20,760 nt of DNA from Euprymna scolopes (Eukaryota; Mollusca; Cephalopoda; Sepiida; Sepiolidae): NCBI GenBank assembly GCA_024364805.1, contig CM044513.1, positions 21,082,531 to 21,103,290 of the forward strand, in the 5' to 3' direction. The notes beneath the pieces are model-generated. The model made no database searches. It was not told the origin of the DNA and saw only the letters and a program-made list of their open reading frames with translations. Numbering within the stretch: position 1 is the first letter of the stretch; each line of letters opens with the position of its first letter. Both the position numbers and the translations under genes were made by a program. Positions 1 through 10,668 of the stretch are shown one piece after another.

Positions 1-334
1 TTTTTTAAACATTCAGCATTAGATTCTTTTCTGGTTTGTTTCTACAAATTAATCAAATGCATTATGTCGTACTGAAGGATCTGTATATCAAATACAACAA
101 TATATACATAATTCCAGACGAAATCTTTTATTGATTATTTTGCTTGTCCTCGTTTTCTTAAAGCTTATGAGTTGAAAATCCTAAAGAAGTTTCTTACTTT
201 TATCTGCACGGATTTTTGAAACTTTCATCCACAAAATTCTGTTTCTTACAACTCATTATAACTCAGCACATGTGAATATTGTGCTATTGAAAAAAAAAAA
301 CAATGTTTAAGCTGCTGTAGGTTTACATATAAAT

Positions 335-450
335 TTATACCCATAATTACGTTGGCACACCGGTTCCCGTCAGACCATCGTAGTTCAGCAACGTATAGCA
401 TGGCAAATACCAGATTGGTGACTATTGGAACTTACAGGTGATGTATGTAC
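335..450 (+). pseudogene. 5S rRNA-derived sequence (pseudogene or head of a 5S-type SINE)
   Basis: About 116 bp align over nearly the full length of animal 5S rRNA. Segments seen: ACGTTGGCACACCGGTT (5S usually ACGTTGAAYACACCGGTT), CCCGTCAGACCATCGTAGTT (5S CTCGTCAGATCACCGAAGTT), CAGCAACG, then AATACCAGATTGGTGAC (5S AGTACYTGGATGGGTGAC), TATTGGAACTTACAGGTG (5S CGCCTGGGAAYACCAGGTG). The internal RNA polymerase III regions fall at about 381-393 (A box) and 412-430 (intermediate element and C box); both are recognisable but mutated. The 5' dozen bases are poorly preserved. No tandem 5S spacer arrangement is seen, so this is a dispersed copy. It may be a retropseudogene or the head of a SINE3-type retroposon; no tail could be defined after 450. 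Identification rests on recalled 5S sequence. Confidence 0.82.
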
Positions 451-2984
451 TCTCCACTTATCCGGCGTTGTTTCCAGTCGTCATGGACATTGATTGCCAC
501 TGGCCTCAAGTAGTGCTGATTCCGCAAAGATTGAGTTTATGATTGCGCAACCCTTGCCACACAGTTACACGTGCATCTGCACTTAAAGCCAAATTCCTTT
601 CGAGACTGAACGGAGGAATCGATATTCAGATTTACTTCCTTATCATATTTTCCTAGTAGATTATACGTTAAGCGATGTTCTCTGCCATATTGCTGCCCTT
701 CTGCTGTGTTTATAGAATGATGTTTTACTATATATACAATATATAGCGTCAATTTATTTTTGGTGATTGATGATATAACAGCAGGAGTGTCGCAATAACA
801 AGAATATACGGGGGTATATTCTCGGGCTGAAATCTCTAATTCTAAAACGTTGCTGTTAAGTAGTCAGTAACTTAATAAATTGTACTATTACTGACAGCAG
901 ATATTTCGGATCAAAATTGTTTATTTCTAACAGTCGTTAAAATATGTATTTTCGGCAAAATAGGGTGGATTGCCTACACAAACGATTACTTTTTTAAATA
1001 TATTTTACAGTTCCCAATGTTATGGCTTTTCTCATTTGTATGCGTTTGTGTAAGTTTTGAATTACACCAAGCTGAGCAGATAGTTTACAAAATTACTTAC
1101 CGCAAATATATACATTTAATCAACAATAGATGAGAGCGTACATTTATTATCTGTATACGACATCCTATATTCTACAACAATGTACTATAAAATAGAACTG
1201 GTGACACTGTTTCAGTTGCTATAGATGTAGTGCAAACACTTAGCATTTGGGTCATTTTTTTAACGTATTACTTCTTTTTTTGAGAAATAAATTTACTTAA
1301 TAAAATATTTGGTACCTTTATCGTTTGCATCTTTTCGCTTCCACCCAGGACTAGTTTACGTCACAGCATTTCAAAAGAAGTTATTTAATCAACAATAGTT
1401 TTATAAACATCTTGCTGGCAGTCTGTCAAGTAACATATCTAGTTGCCTTGAATTGGCGAATAATTTAGGTGCAGCCAGGATAAGTGATGATACCGTTTAC
1501 GTTATATTCACCTATAAAAGTATTAAGTTGCTGATATTAGCTTGCCTTATTAATGCATATTTTGACTGGTAATTTAAATAAGTAAGAATTGTAGCTCCAC
1601 AAAATATCTTTTGTTTGCAACTTGGCTATTTCTGCTTCTATATAATTTTCTTTATTATTTTCTTAATTTAGCTAGTATATATGCCATCAAAACGTGATAG
1701 GATTTTCACAGGATGTCAATTGCTGCACGATAAAACAGTTTCCACAATCGATACATACACATGTTTATAAACATTTGACCAAACTATATATTCATACCTG
1801 CAGACAAAGCCGGAGCAGAAAGATTTTCTGTAAAGATTACAACCATTTTTGCATATATTTTCTTTGCTTTGCCTACAGAAGGAAAACATGTTTTCGATTT
1901 GAAATGCTAAAAAGGTCCAAAAATATTCTATGCTGAATTAACATGCCCACTTTATTTTAAACAAAGTAAAAAAAAATACGTTTAAAAAAATAAAAAACAC
2001 TTTCATGTAAATGTAAAATTGAAATACAAAAACGTTTAATTCGATGTCGTAGACGAGTGACAATTTTAGAATGATTCGTACTTTTATGTATTTTTTTTTA
2101 ATCTTTAATTTAAAATAATCGTTCACTGTTGTCCGAATGTTTGCTTCAAGCGGCTGTTATCTTTTAAATTCAATTTTGAGTTTTTTTAATGAATTATTCG
2201 TGTTTTAACGAGTATTTGGATTTTTAAATGTTTTATTTAAAAAAAAAACAACTAACAACCACTGCCTAGTTCGTCTTACCACACACGGTTTACAGTGAAT
2301 AAACATGACCATTAATAAGATTAGTGATTGAAATCACTAGGAGATTTAACACAGGATATAATCAGATATGACTCACTAACAACAACTTATGGAGTTCCTT
2401 GTAGTCTTGATCACAATCGATAGCCAATATTTTCCAAACGTATTTTAATAGCAAATAAATGTGTATCGCAACATCCGCTTACCATCGCTTCTTAATGACA
2501 ATGGCCATTGTTCTTTACTGAAATTTTAGTGTACCGCAGTGTAGGATTGCTTTTCCAAATCACATTTTATTTCTTCCCGACCTATCACAAATATTTTGTG
2601 TAGTGTGAGTCTATACGGAGGCGAATGTTTATCATCATTACTGTGTACTAATTAGTCATTCATGTCGTATTCGTTCTCTTCTGTCAACATCCTCTCTCTA
2701 CTTATTCTTATTTTCCGCAAGGATTCCAGACGGTAATCTTTACAATAATCGCTCGTCAGAAATAAATTAGTTTCATTTGACGTGCGATTAATCAAAGGCG
2801 TTGCTAAATTTCCAACAATTCTTTAAACAGGTGTCTACCATTAGTTTCTTGGCAAACTACAACCGTTGATCTTTGCCATTATAAGTCTTACAAATTTTAC
2901 ATATTCTACACATATATATTGCGAATGTCCTTTTACTCTTCCTGAGCCACAGCTGGTATGTGTTGTTCCCATGTCGGTGGACAT
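451..2984. other. Gene-poor AT-rich stretch, nothing recognised
   Basis: No coding region, RNA gene or transposase fragment was recognised on either strand. Open frames at 537-752 (-), 1694-1936 (+) and 1938-2126 (-) have compositions typical of chance AT-rich frames. The 16-mer ATTTAATCAACAATAG occurs at 1114-1129 and again at 1383-1398 without flanking similarity. A small inverted repeat, TAGTGATT/AATCACTA, lies near 2320-2337. Confidence 0.6.
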
Positions 2985-2991
2985 ATGAAAC

Positions 2992-3081
2992 GTTTTGTGT
3001 TTTATGAACTAAGAAATATTTTGTTTTGTTTTGTGTTTTATGAACACAAAAAACTGTTTTGGAGTTTTTTGAACACAAAAC
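2992..3081. repeat. Three-copy short repeat with foldback symmetry
   Basis: GTTTTGTGTTTTATGAAC occurs at 2992-3009 and exactly again at 3028-3045. A third diverged copy, GTTTTGGAGTTTTTTGAAC, starts at 3056. Copies two and three continue into ACACAAAA..C, so each can fold on itself (GTTTTGTGTT with AACACAAAA). Spacing between starts is 36 and 28 bp. It is a local minisatellite-like repeat; nothing suggests coding. Confidence 0.75.
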
Positions 3082-3165
3082 TGGTTTATGGTTTTATGTA
3101 GTAGGAGCGTCCGTTAATTTTGTAAAGAGATTCATTTTTCCTGTCCTTAGTCTTCACTTTCATTT

Positions 3166-3188
3166 TTCTTCCTTCTTTCTTTCTTTCT

Positions 3189-3236
<48 letters not shown>

Positions 3237-3282
3237 GCAACAACAATAATAATAATACCAACAACAACAACAACAACAACAA

Positions 3283-3314
<32 letters not shown>

Positions 3315-3348
3315 CAACAACAACAACAACAATAATAATAATGATTTA

Positions 3349-3400
<52 letters not shown>
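3166..3400. repeat. Compound microsatellite: (CTTT)n, (AAT/AAC)n then (ATT)n inverted
   Basis: A short (CTTT)n run ends at 3190. It is followed by about 150 bp of AAT repeats with AAC/CAA interruptions (3191-3342), a short spacer GATTTATA around 3343-3350, and pure ATT repeats to 3400. AAT on the left is the complement of ATT on the right, so the tract is a long imperfect inverted repeat capable of a hairpin. The 118-codon open frame that crosses it (3059-3415) encodes only poly-Asn/Thr/Ile and is not a gene. Confidence 0.97.
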
Positions 3401-4590
3401 GCCATAATCTCGTAAGGATAACTCAATAATTTCTAATTTATTCCAAAAATTAAAGACAATATCAAAAAATAGTTCCGCATTAAACTAACATACATTTTCC
3501 ATTGTTCTGTTGACTGTGATGGATCTTACTGTTCTCATTTATATAAAGAACGGACATATTTTCCAACTTTATTGACGTGGAGTTTCAGAAAAACTGGAAT
3601 GGAAGTTTGTTTGTTAGGTGTGTACGCTTTTCTGACTCTTGCTGATCATTAGTTCATTTTATACATGCTAAGGTGACATGTTTTTATCTGAAGATTATTT
3701 TAATTTTTTATCAAAACCAAAAGACCCCGTTGCTGTAAATAGTTTCGAAATAAAACACTATATAATTTCTAATAGTCTATTCAAAAAGATTTTAATATAT
3801 AACTTTACATAACTTGCCTATCTAAGCTATGTATTGTTGAATATTTATTGGATTTCATTTAAAATAATTTACTCACTAAATGGAATAAACAATTAAGTAT
3901 ATACACATAGTTTCATCAAGATTGAGAATATGAAATAGTACATGCGTGTAATGAGTTAAGTAGATTTTATTATAGTTTCAATTTATTGAAACCCAATTAT
4001 TACCTGAACCAATATGCAATGAATTAGTACTGTTACTCCTTCAAACATGTAACTCTTACATTATATTTCAAGTAATCATGACTAACTTCAATATTTTATT
4101 TGATTCCGATACAATTACCGATGCTGATCTGGATTTATGTACAATTCTTAAGTCTTTAGAGTTTTGTTTATGTTAATAATCAGATTCCCCTCAGGTAAGG
4201 TGCAATGTGAATAGATATGTTCGCATTTGCATAGACGAAGGTGTACATATACGAGAATAGATGATTCTATCCAGTTTTTTTTTTATCTTTTCCGCAGAAG
4301 ATTACATTATAAAATTATCTAATTAAAGCATATACGGATTAACGAACAAAGGTAAGATGCCATACTTTTCACAAAAAGGCATAAACTGCTTGGAATAGAA
4401 AATAAATAAAAAAAAGTTGTTTTTCAGATGTATGTGTAAATTAATGTATGAATAGGGTAGAAGTTTAGCTCATTGTTTTGGGAGGATTCAAATATAGACA
4501 TGGACTACCTTTTAGGATTTCGGAATACATAACCAGGGATTAATGACTTCAGAATGTATTGTATATGAACTGAGTAAACACATATACCGC
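3401..4590. other. AT-rich stretch, nothing recognised
   Basis: Both strands were read; no open frame of useful length, transposase motif or structural RNA was recognised. Only short homopolymer runs (for example poly-T near 4275) are present. Confidence 0.55.
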
Positions 4591-4597
4591 AAACCAT

Positions 4598-4651
<54 letters not shown>

Positions 4652-4669
4652 TATGTATATATATACACA

Positions 4670-4721
<52 letters not shown>
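4598..4721. repeat. (TA)n microsatellite with ACACAC/ATGTAT interruptions
   Basis: Alternating TA fills most of this interval, with internal ATACACACACATATGTATATA segments. The tract is self-complementary and could extrude a cruciform. Open frames crossing it on the minus strand (4505-4814) are Ile/Tyr repeats and are not genes. Confidence 0.97.
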
Positions 4722-4724
<3 letters not shown>

Positions 4725-4990
4725 GGACACGAAGTACAGTGATATTCTGATAGCAAGTTTACTTATAGAACAGTTGGATAAAATAAGAGAAATACCTATC
4801 TTTTTTGTCATCAATCATTGAGCTAGTTTTAAACAAACCCATCTTTACATATTTCAATTTTCATAATTTATGATATGATATTATATGCTTAATACAAATA
4901 ACTTTTTCACGGATATTTTAAGATATAAACACGTTTCCTAAAAATATAGCAAACCTTACGGACTTCCTAACATGCAAAATTGTTTGACCT

Positions 4991-5385
4991 CGTATGGAAA
5001 GTGCATGTGCCAAAGAAATTGCACGGCCACTTTGCATTGCAAGAAGCACTATCTCAATCGTAATGAATGCTTTTAAAAGAGAAGGATAAATGCCCCCAGA
5101 AAAGCGCAAGTCTGGTCGAAAGATGAAGATGCCTGTTGGACACTTAAACGGATTGTTAAACAAACTCAGAGGAACACGGCTCCTGAAATCTCTGTAGAGA
5201 TCAATAACCATTTACAGGGCCCAGGTTTTACAATAATAACTGATTCCTAGAAGTGCACAAATCTGGATTTTACAGAAGATTTGCAATTAAAACACGTTTG
5301 CACTATAAGGTTTCAAAGTGATTATACTTGTGTAAAACCCTTCAAATTGTGTCCCACTAGCAGTGGAAAAATGTATTTTATTTAT
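4991..5385 (+). pseudogene. Tc1-like transposase fragment (N-terminal DNA-binding region)
   Basis: Three adjacent stretches in different plus-strand frames resemble successive parts of a Tc1-family transposase. At 4991-5086, AKEIARPLCIARSTISIV..AFKREG looks like the first helix-turn-helix (compare IAkxLGIgRSTVxxIIxxFkxxG). PPEKRKSGRKMKM follows a stop and resembles the GRPRKT-type linker. At about 5143-5225, LKRIVKQTQRNTAPEIS..INNHLQGP matches the second helix-turn-helix. At 5265-5297, GFYRRFAIKTR matches the GFxGRxAxrKP segment. QWKNVFY near 5350 may be the start of the catalytic domain (WKKVLFSDE); after that nothing is recognised. At least two frameshifts and one stop break the frame. The catalytic domain appears lost or unrecognisable, and terminal repeats were not found. 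Tc1 proteins are cut-and-paste transposases of about 340 residues. Confidence 0.83.
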
Positions 5386-6399
5386 TTCTGGCTTAAGAAA
5401 TATATTAAAAAGAAATAGTTTATTTGTGTTGAAAATATCCTTAAGTGTGATGCTAAACAGATATTTGCCAAATATAATCTCGGCTGAAATATGAGTCAAT
5501 TCTTGTTGTGTTAATTTTTATAATAATTACCGTAAGCCACCGCTTTTGCGACCAAAGTCCGGCACGAGTAAATGTCTGATTCGTCTCCTGCTGATCCAAT
5601 TAACTTTATAAGTTGTTGCCATAAGAGCAGAAGCAGTCAGTCGTACATTTACTGGAATAATTTTGGTCCTATAGTTTTTGTAAAACCGATTCTTTTTTCT
5701 TAATAAAAATAGAGGGATAGATTTTACATACGTTCCACCTCCACAATTTCCTTCATAATGACGACTTTATTTGTTTTCGACTATGCCGATTAAGAAAAAT
5801 TCCATTGCATGTGGATATGTTGACAACAATTTTCGCGGTTATATTTAGGGAAATTATTCCCGTTCCCCCCAAAATGACGGTTTTGTACTTCAACAACCGT
5901 TCTTCACATTAGGATGTTATGGGTAGCAATTCCGAACGCCATTATTAACATGGGAAGGTTAGTGATGTCTAATCCTAAACTCGTTCATTACATGCACAAT
6001 TCTGGATGTCTATTCTAAACGTTGTTCTTAATATAATTATACACTAAGCAGTGCAATGAAAAAAGGCCGTAATTGTTTTATTTTTACACGTTAAAATAAG
6101 GCAACGTAAAAGTTGAATTTAATTTTATACTAATGGTGGGAAGTAAAAAAAAAAACAATTAAACATGGGTTGTTATTGGGTGCTACATCTGCCCGAGAAA
6201 AGTAATTTAAAGTATACGAAGACTGGACAACAAACGAAAAAAAAAACTAGAAATGTTATCCCTGATGTCAATTACTATAAACAGTTCATACATAGTGAGC
6301 ATCTTATACTTCTGTCTTTACTTTCTCTATTTTTCTACCGGGCCTTTTTCGTAATTTTATTAATCAATACTGATTAAACTATTCCATTATTTGCATTTT
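5386..6399. other. AT-rich stretch between two Tc1-like fossils
   Basis: No coding or RNA gene was recognised. It may contain the decayed rest of the upstream plus-strand Tc1-like copy or the terminal sequence of the minus-strand copy that ends near 6400, but no inverted terminal repeats could be matched. Open frames at 6165-6377 and 6391-6576 on the plus strand have no recognisable content; the second lies antisense to the transposase C-terminus. Confidence 0.5.
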
Positions 6400-7375
6400 T
6401 TAGATAAAAACAGTACCCGCACGTTATCGCCCCAAACCAGCACTAATCGCAGGCAGAGACTTATTTCAGCCACATCCGCCAGTGTTTTAATTGTTAAAGA
6501 GACGGCAGTTGTCACAAACAACAACCGTAGTTTACTTATTTGCGAGGTAAGAGGTTCTCCCATATTTGAAATTTAGTACTTTCGTAACTATTGCTCGATA
6601 TAATGTCCTACGTTTTCGAAAGGATTGCAATATGGAGATTATGCAGGCCAGTCAAAACACGAGTATCATGCTCTTCAATGAACTTTTTGACATTGCCATC
6701 TACGTTAATTGGAGCATTGTTCTTCGTGAAGAATAGATTATCTTTCCTATTCTGGCTAATGTAGGTTACAAAAGGTTCAGTCAACTTATTAATGTACTTG
6801 ATCGAATAAATTCGACATTTCAAGCAAATTATAGGCCCTTGACTATTGCGCTGTTAACGGCTTATGCCTACACGTAACCCCCAATCCCATTCAGCGTTGA
6901 AAATGTGCACCTAGACTTAAATTGTTAATCCTTCCTTCAACAATTATACAGCGCGTACCATCATTGCCTAGCCTATTAAACTTCCTTTCATCGTTAAAAA
7001 TCACTTTCGTTTAATATTAAGAGTAATGAACCTCATTGCATATGACGAAGTAAATATGGGGATTCCCGTACCTTTACAAAAATCTATGCCTTTCATCTTT
7101 AAACACAGTCTCACTAATTATATTCTTTCAATCTGTCCACAACTATAGGAAAACAACACTTATTTTTTAGCAAGGGTACACTATTGCTGGTTTTGGGAGC
7201 CGTTTCTTAATCTGTTTCTCAGGATGATGATCGTTATAGCATTGTCTTCCCTGTAAAAAGAAACTTTAGAACGAGCAGATTTAGAGGCATCATGAACACT
7301 GCCAGTGTTTTGGTGGTTTGCCCAGTCATCTGTTTCGTTTTATAATCACACTTTAATATGGAACCGATTCACGAT
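6400..7375 (-). pseudogene. Tc1-like transposase, nearly full-length but broken
   Basis: Read on the minus strand, matches come in the expected order. Near 7330-7195, TGSVHDASKSARSK then REDNAITIIILRNRLRNGSQ corresponds to tGsV.DrprsGRPr..tpREDraI..l.LRNR. VVDRLKEYN follows (second HTH), then SYAMRFITLNIKRK and VIFNDERKF at about 7004-6978 (VIFSDE motif, first catalytic Asp kept). WDWGLRVGIS resembles MVWGGIS. EPFVTYISQNRKDNLFFTK precedes NNAPI at about 6721-6710, then VKKFIEEHDTRVL, DWPA.SPYCNPFENV and a C-terminal ADVAEISLCLRLVL..GDNVR ending near 6415. The second catalytic Asp is Asn here (6719-6721); the final Glu is kept, and 34 positions separate the two, as in DD34E Tc1 enzymes. Several frameshifts and stops make it inactive. 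Terminal inverted repeats were not found. Confidence 0.9.
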
Positions 7376-9580
7376 TGCATAAACCAGAAAGTTGGATATT
7401 AATGAGCTCCTGCCGATCAAGAATAAAAATGTCTAGACATTTAGGTTAAAGGTTGCGATGTATAACATGACACAACATCAATTACTATTTGAGATGATTT
7501 GTTGCGTAAAACCATAATATTTTAAATAGGTTATAAATTCAGTTGCTCTGCGTAGTTTCTTTTTGCCTTTTAAGTTTTTAGACATATTTATTAAATTGGG
7601 ATGAACGCTAGAATGCTTCAAGTAAAATTCAAATATGAACGAATAAAATTAGAGATAAATAAAAGGCGAATCTAAGAGGTATAGGTTGTTAGAAATGTTA
7701 CATGTAATTTATTCTAAATTTGAGGATTTACTGTTTGGCGCCACTGCATATGCGTTATGCTAAATTTATAATCTTTTCATGGAAGACCCAGGAAAGCAAT
7801 ATTATATTTGTTTTCAATTTGTTCTTCCGAAATGATCAACGGATGTTTTATGTATGAACTATGATACGCATATATGATTTCATCATATATGTGTATCGTA
7901 CCTTATACATATTCAGAAATATGAGATAAATTCGTATATTTCAGAATGCAATGCGCTTGATAAATGATAATCTTTTCATTACTCTCCTCTTTCTCACTGG
8001 TTAGGTGTATTCTTGTAAGAAAATTTACTATGTGATGATTATTCTGGTTATACGATTGTCAAAATTCCTCTTTTGTTATTATCTAGGCTATCATAAACGA
8101 CGAAATGTTTAGTAGTCGTTCTTGGTTAGTAATTGCTTAATTATTTCAAATGTAGTCCGGAATGGATACTGTTTATTTAACATATTGCCTTTAAAGAGTT
8201 TTGATATACGTGCAGTAAAGCTTGTAAATTGCCTACAGAATATTCTAGCATACCCTGCCATTCCCCTGAATCACATTAGACTCTGCACATTTCTATGAAC
8301 TGAGTGAATTTTATGTTATAGATCTGATCTTTCAAGAAGATGATCATTCTTTTTTATTGCCTACTCTATGACCTAGGTATTTCGCGTATAATCTTTTAAA
8401 AGTGTATTGTAAACTTTGCTATCGTGCACATCTAAAATGACTAATTGCTTATTCCAACGCGTTCTGTTTACAGAATATTATTTTCCTTAATTTGACACTC
8501 GAGTATATATCCAGCACAGTAAGACACAGTAAATAAATCGAGAACTACACCACTATATAAAAGCATACAAGATCGAGGATACCCACTCAAGCGTCAAAAC
8601 AATAAATGGGATATGCCGTTGTCATAGTTGTCGTAAGTATATACAGCTATATAATGTTACGTATTTACGTTTACTGTACACGTGAAGCTCGCGTTCATCA
8701 GCCCAACGAACTTTGCTTGTGAATGCTGTGCCCTGAATTTCGACATTGATATACTCCATGTGTGACAAATTCAGATATACGTAAGGTATTCTCTGTTTAC
8801 AGTACCGCTTAATAACCCTTAAGAAGGTAGCATTTACTCTTATATAAAATCTGTCGTATTAATGGATGTAGGTTACAATTCCGTTTTTGTAAGTGATTCA
8901 TTAAAAATCATCCGTCCAAAACTCCAATGTCTTATCAATGTTTTCTATCAGTATGCACAGGAATATCCATTCAATCTAGTTGTAATTAATTATCTTGCCT
9001 TTGAACTTTATCTCTTCCATCAGTACTGCCAACTTACCCCTATTTGACCAATAGGAATGTATATAATTGCCTCGACCGTATTTAGTTCAATATCGTGTAC
9101 CGCTGCTTGGGAACGTTTACAAATCAATCCTAATATGTTAATAATAGCGCAATCTATTTCCGCAATTTTCCTGTAAGTAGGTGTGTAAATATGAACTTCA
9201 GATATATCACAATCGCTTAACTATTACACTTAATGTAAGGATCCTTCTCCACATAAACTTCTGTCTTGGGGGATACTTGCTTCTCAGCATGTTATTACGA
9301 TCAATGTTTCTGTCCGCCTGTCACAATTTTACACAATATTGATATGATACATTTGTGGCTTCTATCCATACACGACTGTGTTTACTTGGTAATTCAAAAT
9401 GTGTCTGCTTAGAAATCGTGGAATAATGCGTTGAACGGCAGCTTCTTCGAACTTAAGAGTATCGACACTTCGGCTACTTTATTTAATTCTTCTCTTACTG
9501 TTTTGTTTCGAAGACGTCTCTGTTAACTCTCTTGACATGTTATTAATAAACTCCTGCTAACAACTGCGACTCAGTTTGCC
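7376..9580. other. AT-rich stretch, one hairpin, no recognised gene
   Basis: Both strands lack recognisable coding or RNA genes. The 61-codon plus-strand frame at 8862-9047 has no known motif. The only clear structure is the inverted repeat at 7860-7900, described separately. Confidence 0.55.
7860..7900. repeat. 41-bp near-perfect inverted repeat (hairpin)
   Basis: A 19-bp arm, TATGATACGCATATATGAT, pairs with ATCATATATGTGTATCGTA across a TTC loop, with two imperfect (G-T-type) positions. It could be a small foldback or hairpin RNA, but the arms are AT-rich and no transposon ends or promoter elements were recognised around it. Confidence 0.8.
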
Positions 9581-9640
9581 ACATTTAATCTAACATATTA
9601 ATCGGTATTATAACATTTAATCTAACACATTATTCGATAT
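9581..9640. repeat. Two-copy 32-bp tandem duplication
   Basis: ACATTTAATCTAACATATTA at 9581-9600 is repeated as ACATTTAATCTAACACATTA at 9613-9632, and the downstream sequence (ATCGGTATTATA versus TTCGATATAGAA) is partly alike. It is a simple diverged tandem duplication just upstream of the mariner insertion. Confidence 0.75.
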
Positions 9641-9701
9641 AGAATGATTCAGTAATCCTTTATAAATTTTCACGGAGTCCGGACTGAATAAGCAAATGTT
9701 A

Positions 9702-10666
9702 CGAGCGGTGTGCAATAAGTAATGCCCCTGACCCACTTCCAGATGTCTGATCTAGCTGAAATCTTGTATGTGCTATGATTTATATCTCTAGGGGTATGTA
9801 GCAAATTACAGCTGTTAACTACTTGTAATTTCTGTTTTACAGGTGTTTGGACTGAGTCAGGTCTTAAAGGAGCCTGTTGAATGTCGAACAGTGATCCCGG
9901 TTTTGTATTTGAAAGGGCGCACACCACAGGAGACTTTTGATGAAAAAGAGAAACTTATGGTTATAATGCCGCATCATATGACCTTGTAAAACACAGGCAT
10001 TGTGAATTCAAACATGTCCGGAAGTCTGTGGAAACAGCTTCCAGACCTGGCCGCACCCTTCTGGCATTGATAAGGCATCTGTGCGTATCAACACACCCAA
10101 AGAAGGCAAGGGTGCAGCCCTCCGCTGGCTAGGCCATGCTCACAGTCTTCTGGGACCAGGACGGAGTAGTCATTACAGGTTTCTTGTCAAAGGGTACCAG
10201 AATTACAGGAGCATATTATGCTTCACTTTTGAGGAAATTTAGGGAAGCTATCAAAATCCAGAGACGGGGCAAGATCAGCAAGTTACCCTCCTCCTGCAGG
10301 GCAAAGCTCCGGTCCACAACTCGCATGTCACCAGATCAGAAGTACAGGCGTGTTGTTATGAAATCCTCCCCCATTCTCCCTACACTCCTGGCCTTGCACC
10401 CTCTGACGTTCACCTCTTCCCAGTTGTTTTTGAAAGAAAAGCGTTTTCCATATGATTATTCAGCCTTTATTTCTGAAGTCACATCGAGGTTTTCGGATCA
10501 ATCTGGGTTGTTCTAAAAAAACGCTCTCCAGAGCTGCATTAAACGATGGGAGAAATGCATATCTCTGGGTAGTGCCTATGTAGAGATAGACTAAAAACTG
10601 TGCCAAGTTTCGTTGCTCTACTGCTATGGGTGGTTGGTCAGGGGCATTACTTGTTGCACCCCCTCG
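9702..10666 (+). mobile_element. Mariner-family DNA transposon, internally deleted
   Basis: The ends are inverted repeats of about 31 bp: left CGAGCGGTGTGCAATAAGTA then ATGCCCCTGACC, right (reverse complement) CGAGGGGGTGCAACAAGTA then ATGCCCCTGACC, with one 1-bp indel. Both ends are flanked by TA (9700-9701 and 10667-10668), the target duplication expected for Tc1/mariner. Length is 965 bp, against about 1.3 kb for typical mariners, which agrees with deletions seen in the coding part. The insertion lies in a gene-free AT-rich region. The element cannot make its own transposase, but the ends look well preserved. Confidence 0.95.
9959..10594 (+). pseudogene. Mariner transposase pseudogene
   Basis: The frame from 9959 reads GYNAASYDLVKH then EFKHVRKSVETASRPGRT, the end of the mariner DNA-binding domain (compare WHreFKhGRkSVEtaPRPGRP), with residues missing between the two. 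After RPGRT it runs almost directly into HPKKARVQPSAG, stop (TAG at 10130-10132), AMLTVFWDQDGV..GFLSKGTRI and YYASLLRKFREAI. About 90-100 residues including the DETW motif with the first catalytic Asp are therefore deleted. A frameshift near 10285 moves the reading to LLQGKAPVHNSHVT..TPGLAPSDVHLF, where HDNAPVH has become QGKAPVH: the second catalytic Asp is Gly (GGC at 10300-10302). The third Asp (GAC at 10405-10407) is kept, exactly 34 residues on, as in DD34D mariners. The C-terminus, CIKRWEKCISLGSAYVEID, lies in a third frame and ends at 10594. Normal product about 345 residues. Confidence 0.93.
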
Positions 10667-10668
10667 TA

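Noticed and set aside
1114-1398. Exact 16-mer ATTTAATCAACAATAG occurring twice
   Set aside because: No flanking similarity; may be coincidence in AT-rich DNA.
3059-3415. 118-codon plus-strand open frame rich in Asn, Thr and Ile
   Set aside because: It is the translation of the AAT/AAC/ATT microsatellite.
4505-4814. Two overlapping minus-strand frames with Ile-Tyr repeats
   Set aside because: They are translations of the (TA)n tract.
4918-5211. 97-codon minus-strand open frame
   Set aside because: It lies antisense to the plus-strand Tc1-like transposase remnant, whose motifs explain the sequence better.
9670-9927. 85-codon minus-strand open frame
   Set aside because: It spans the left end of the mariner element on the strand opposite its gene and matches nothing.
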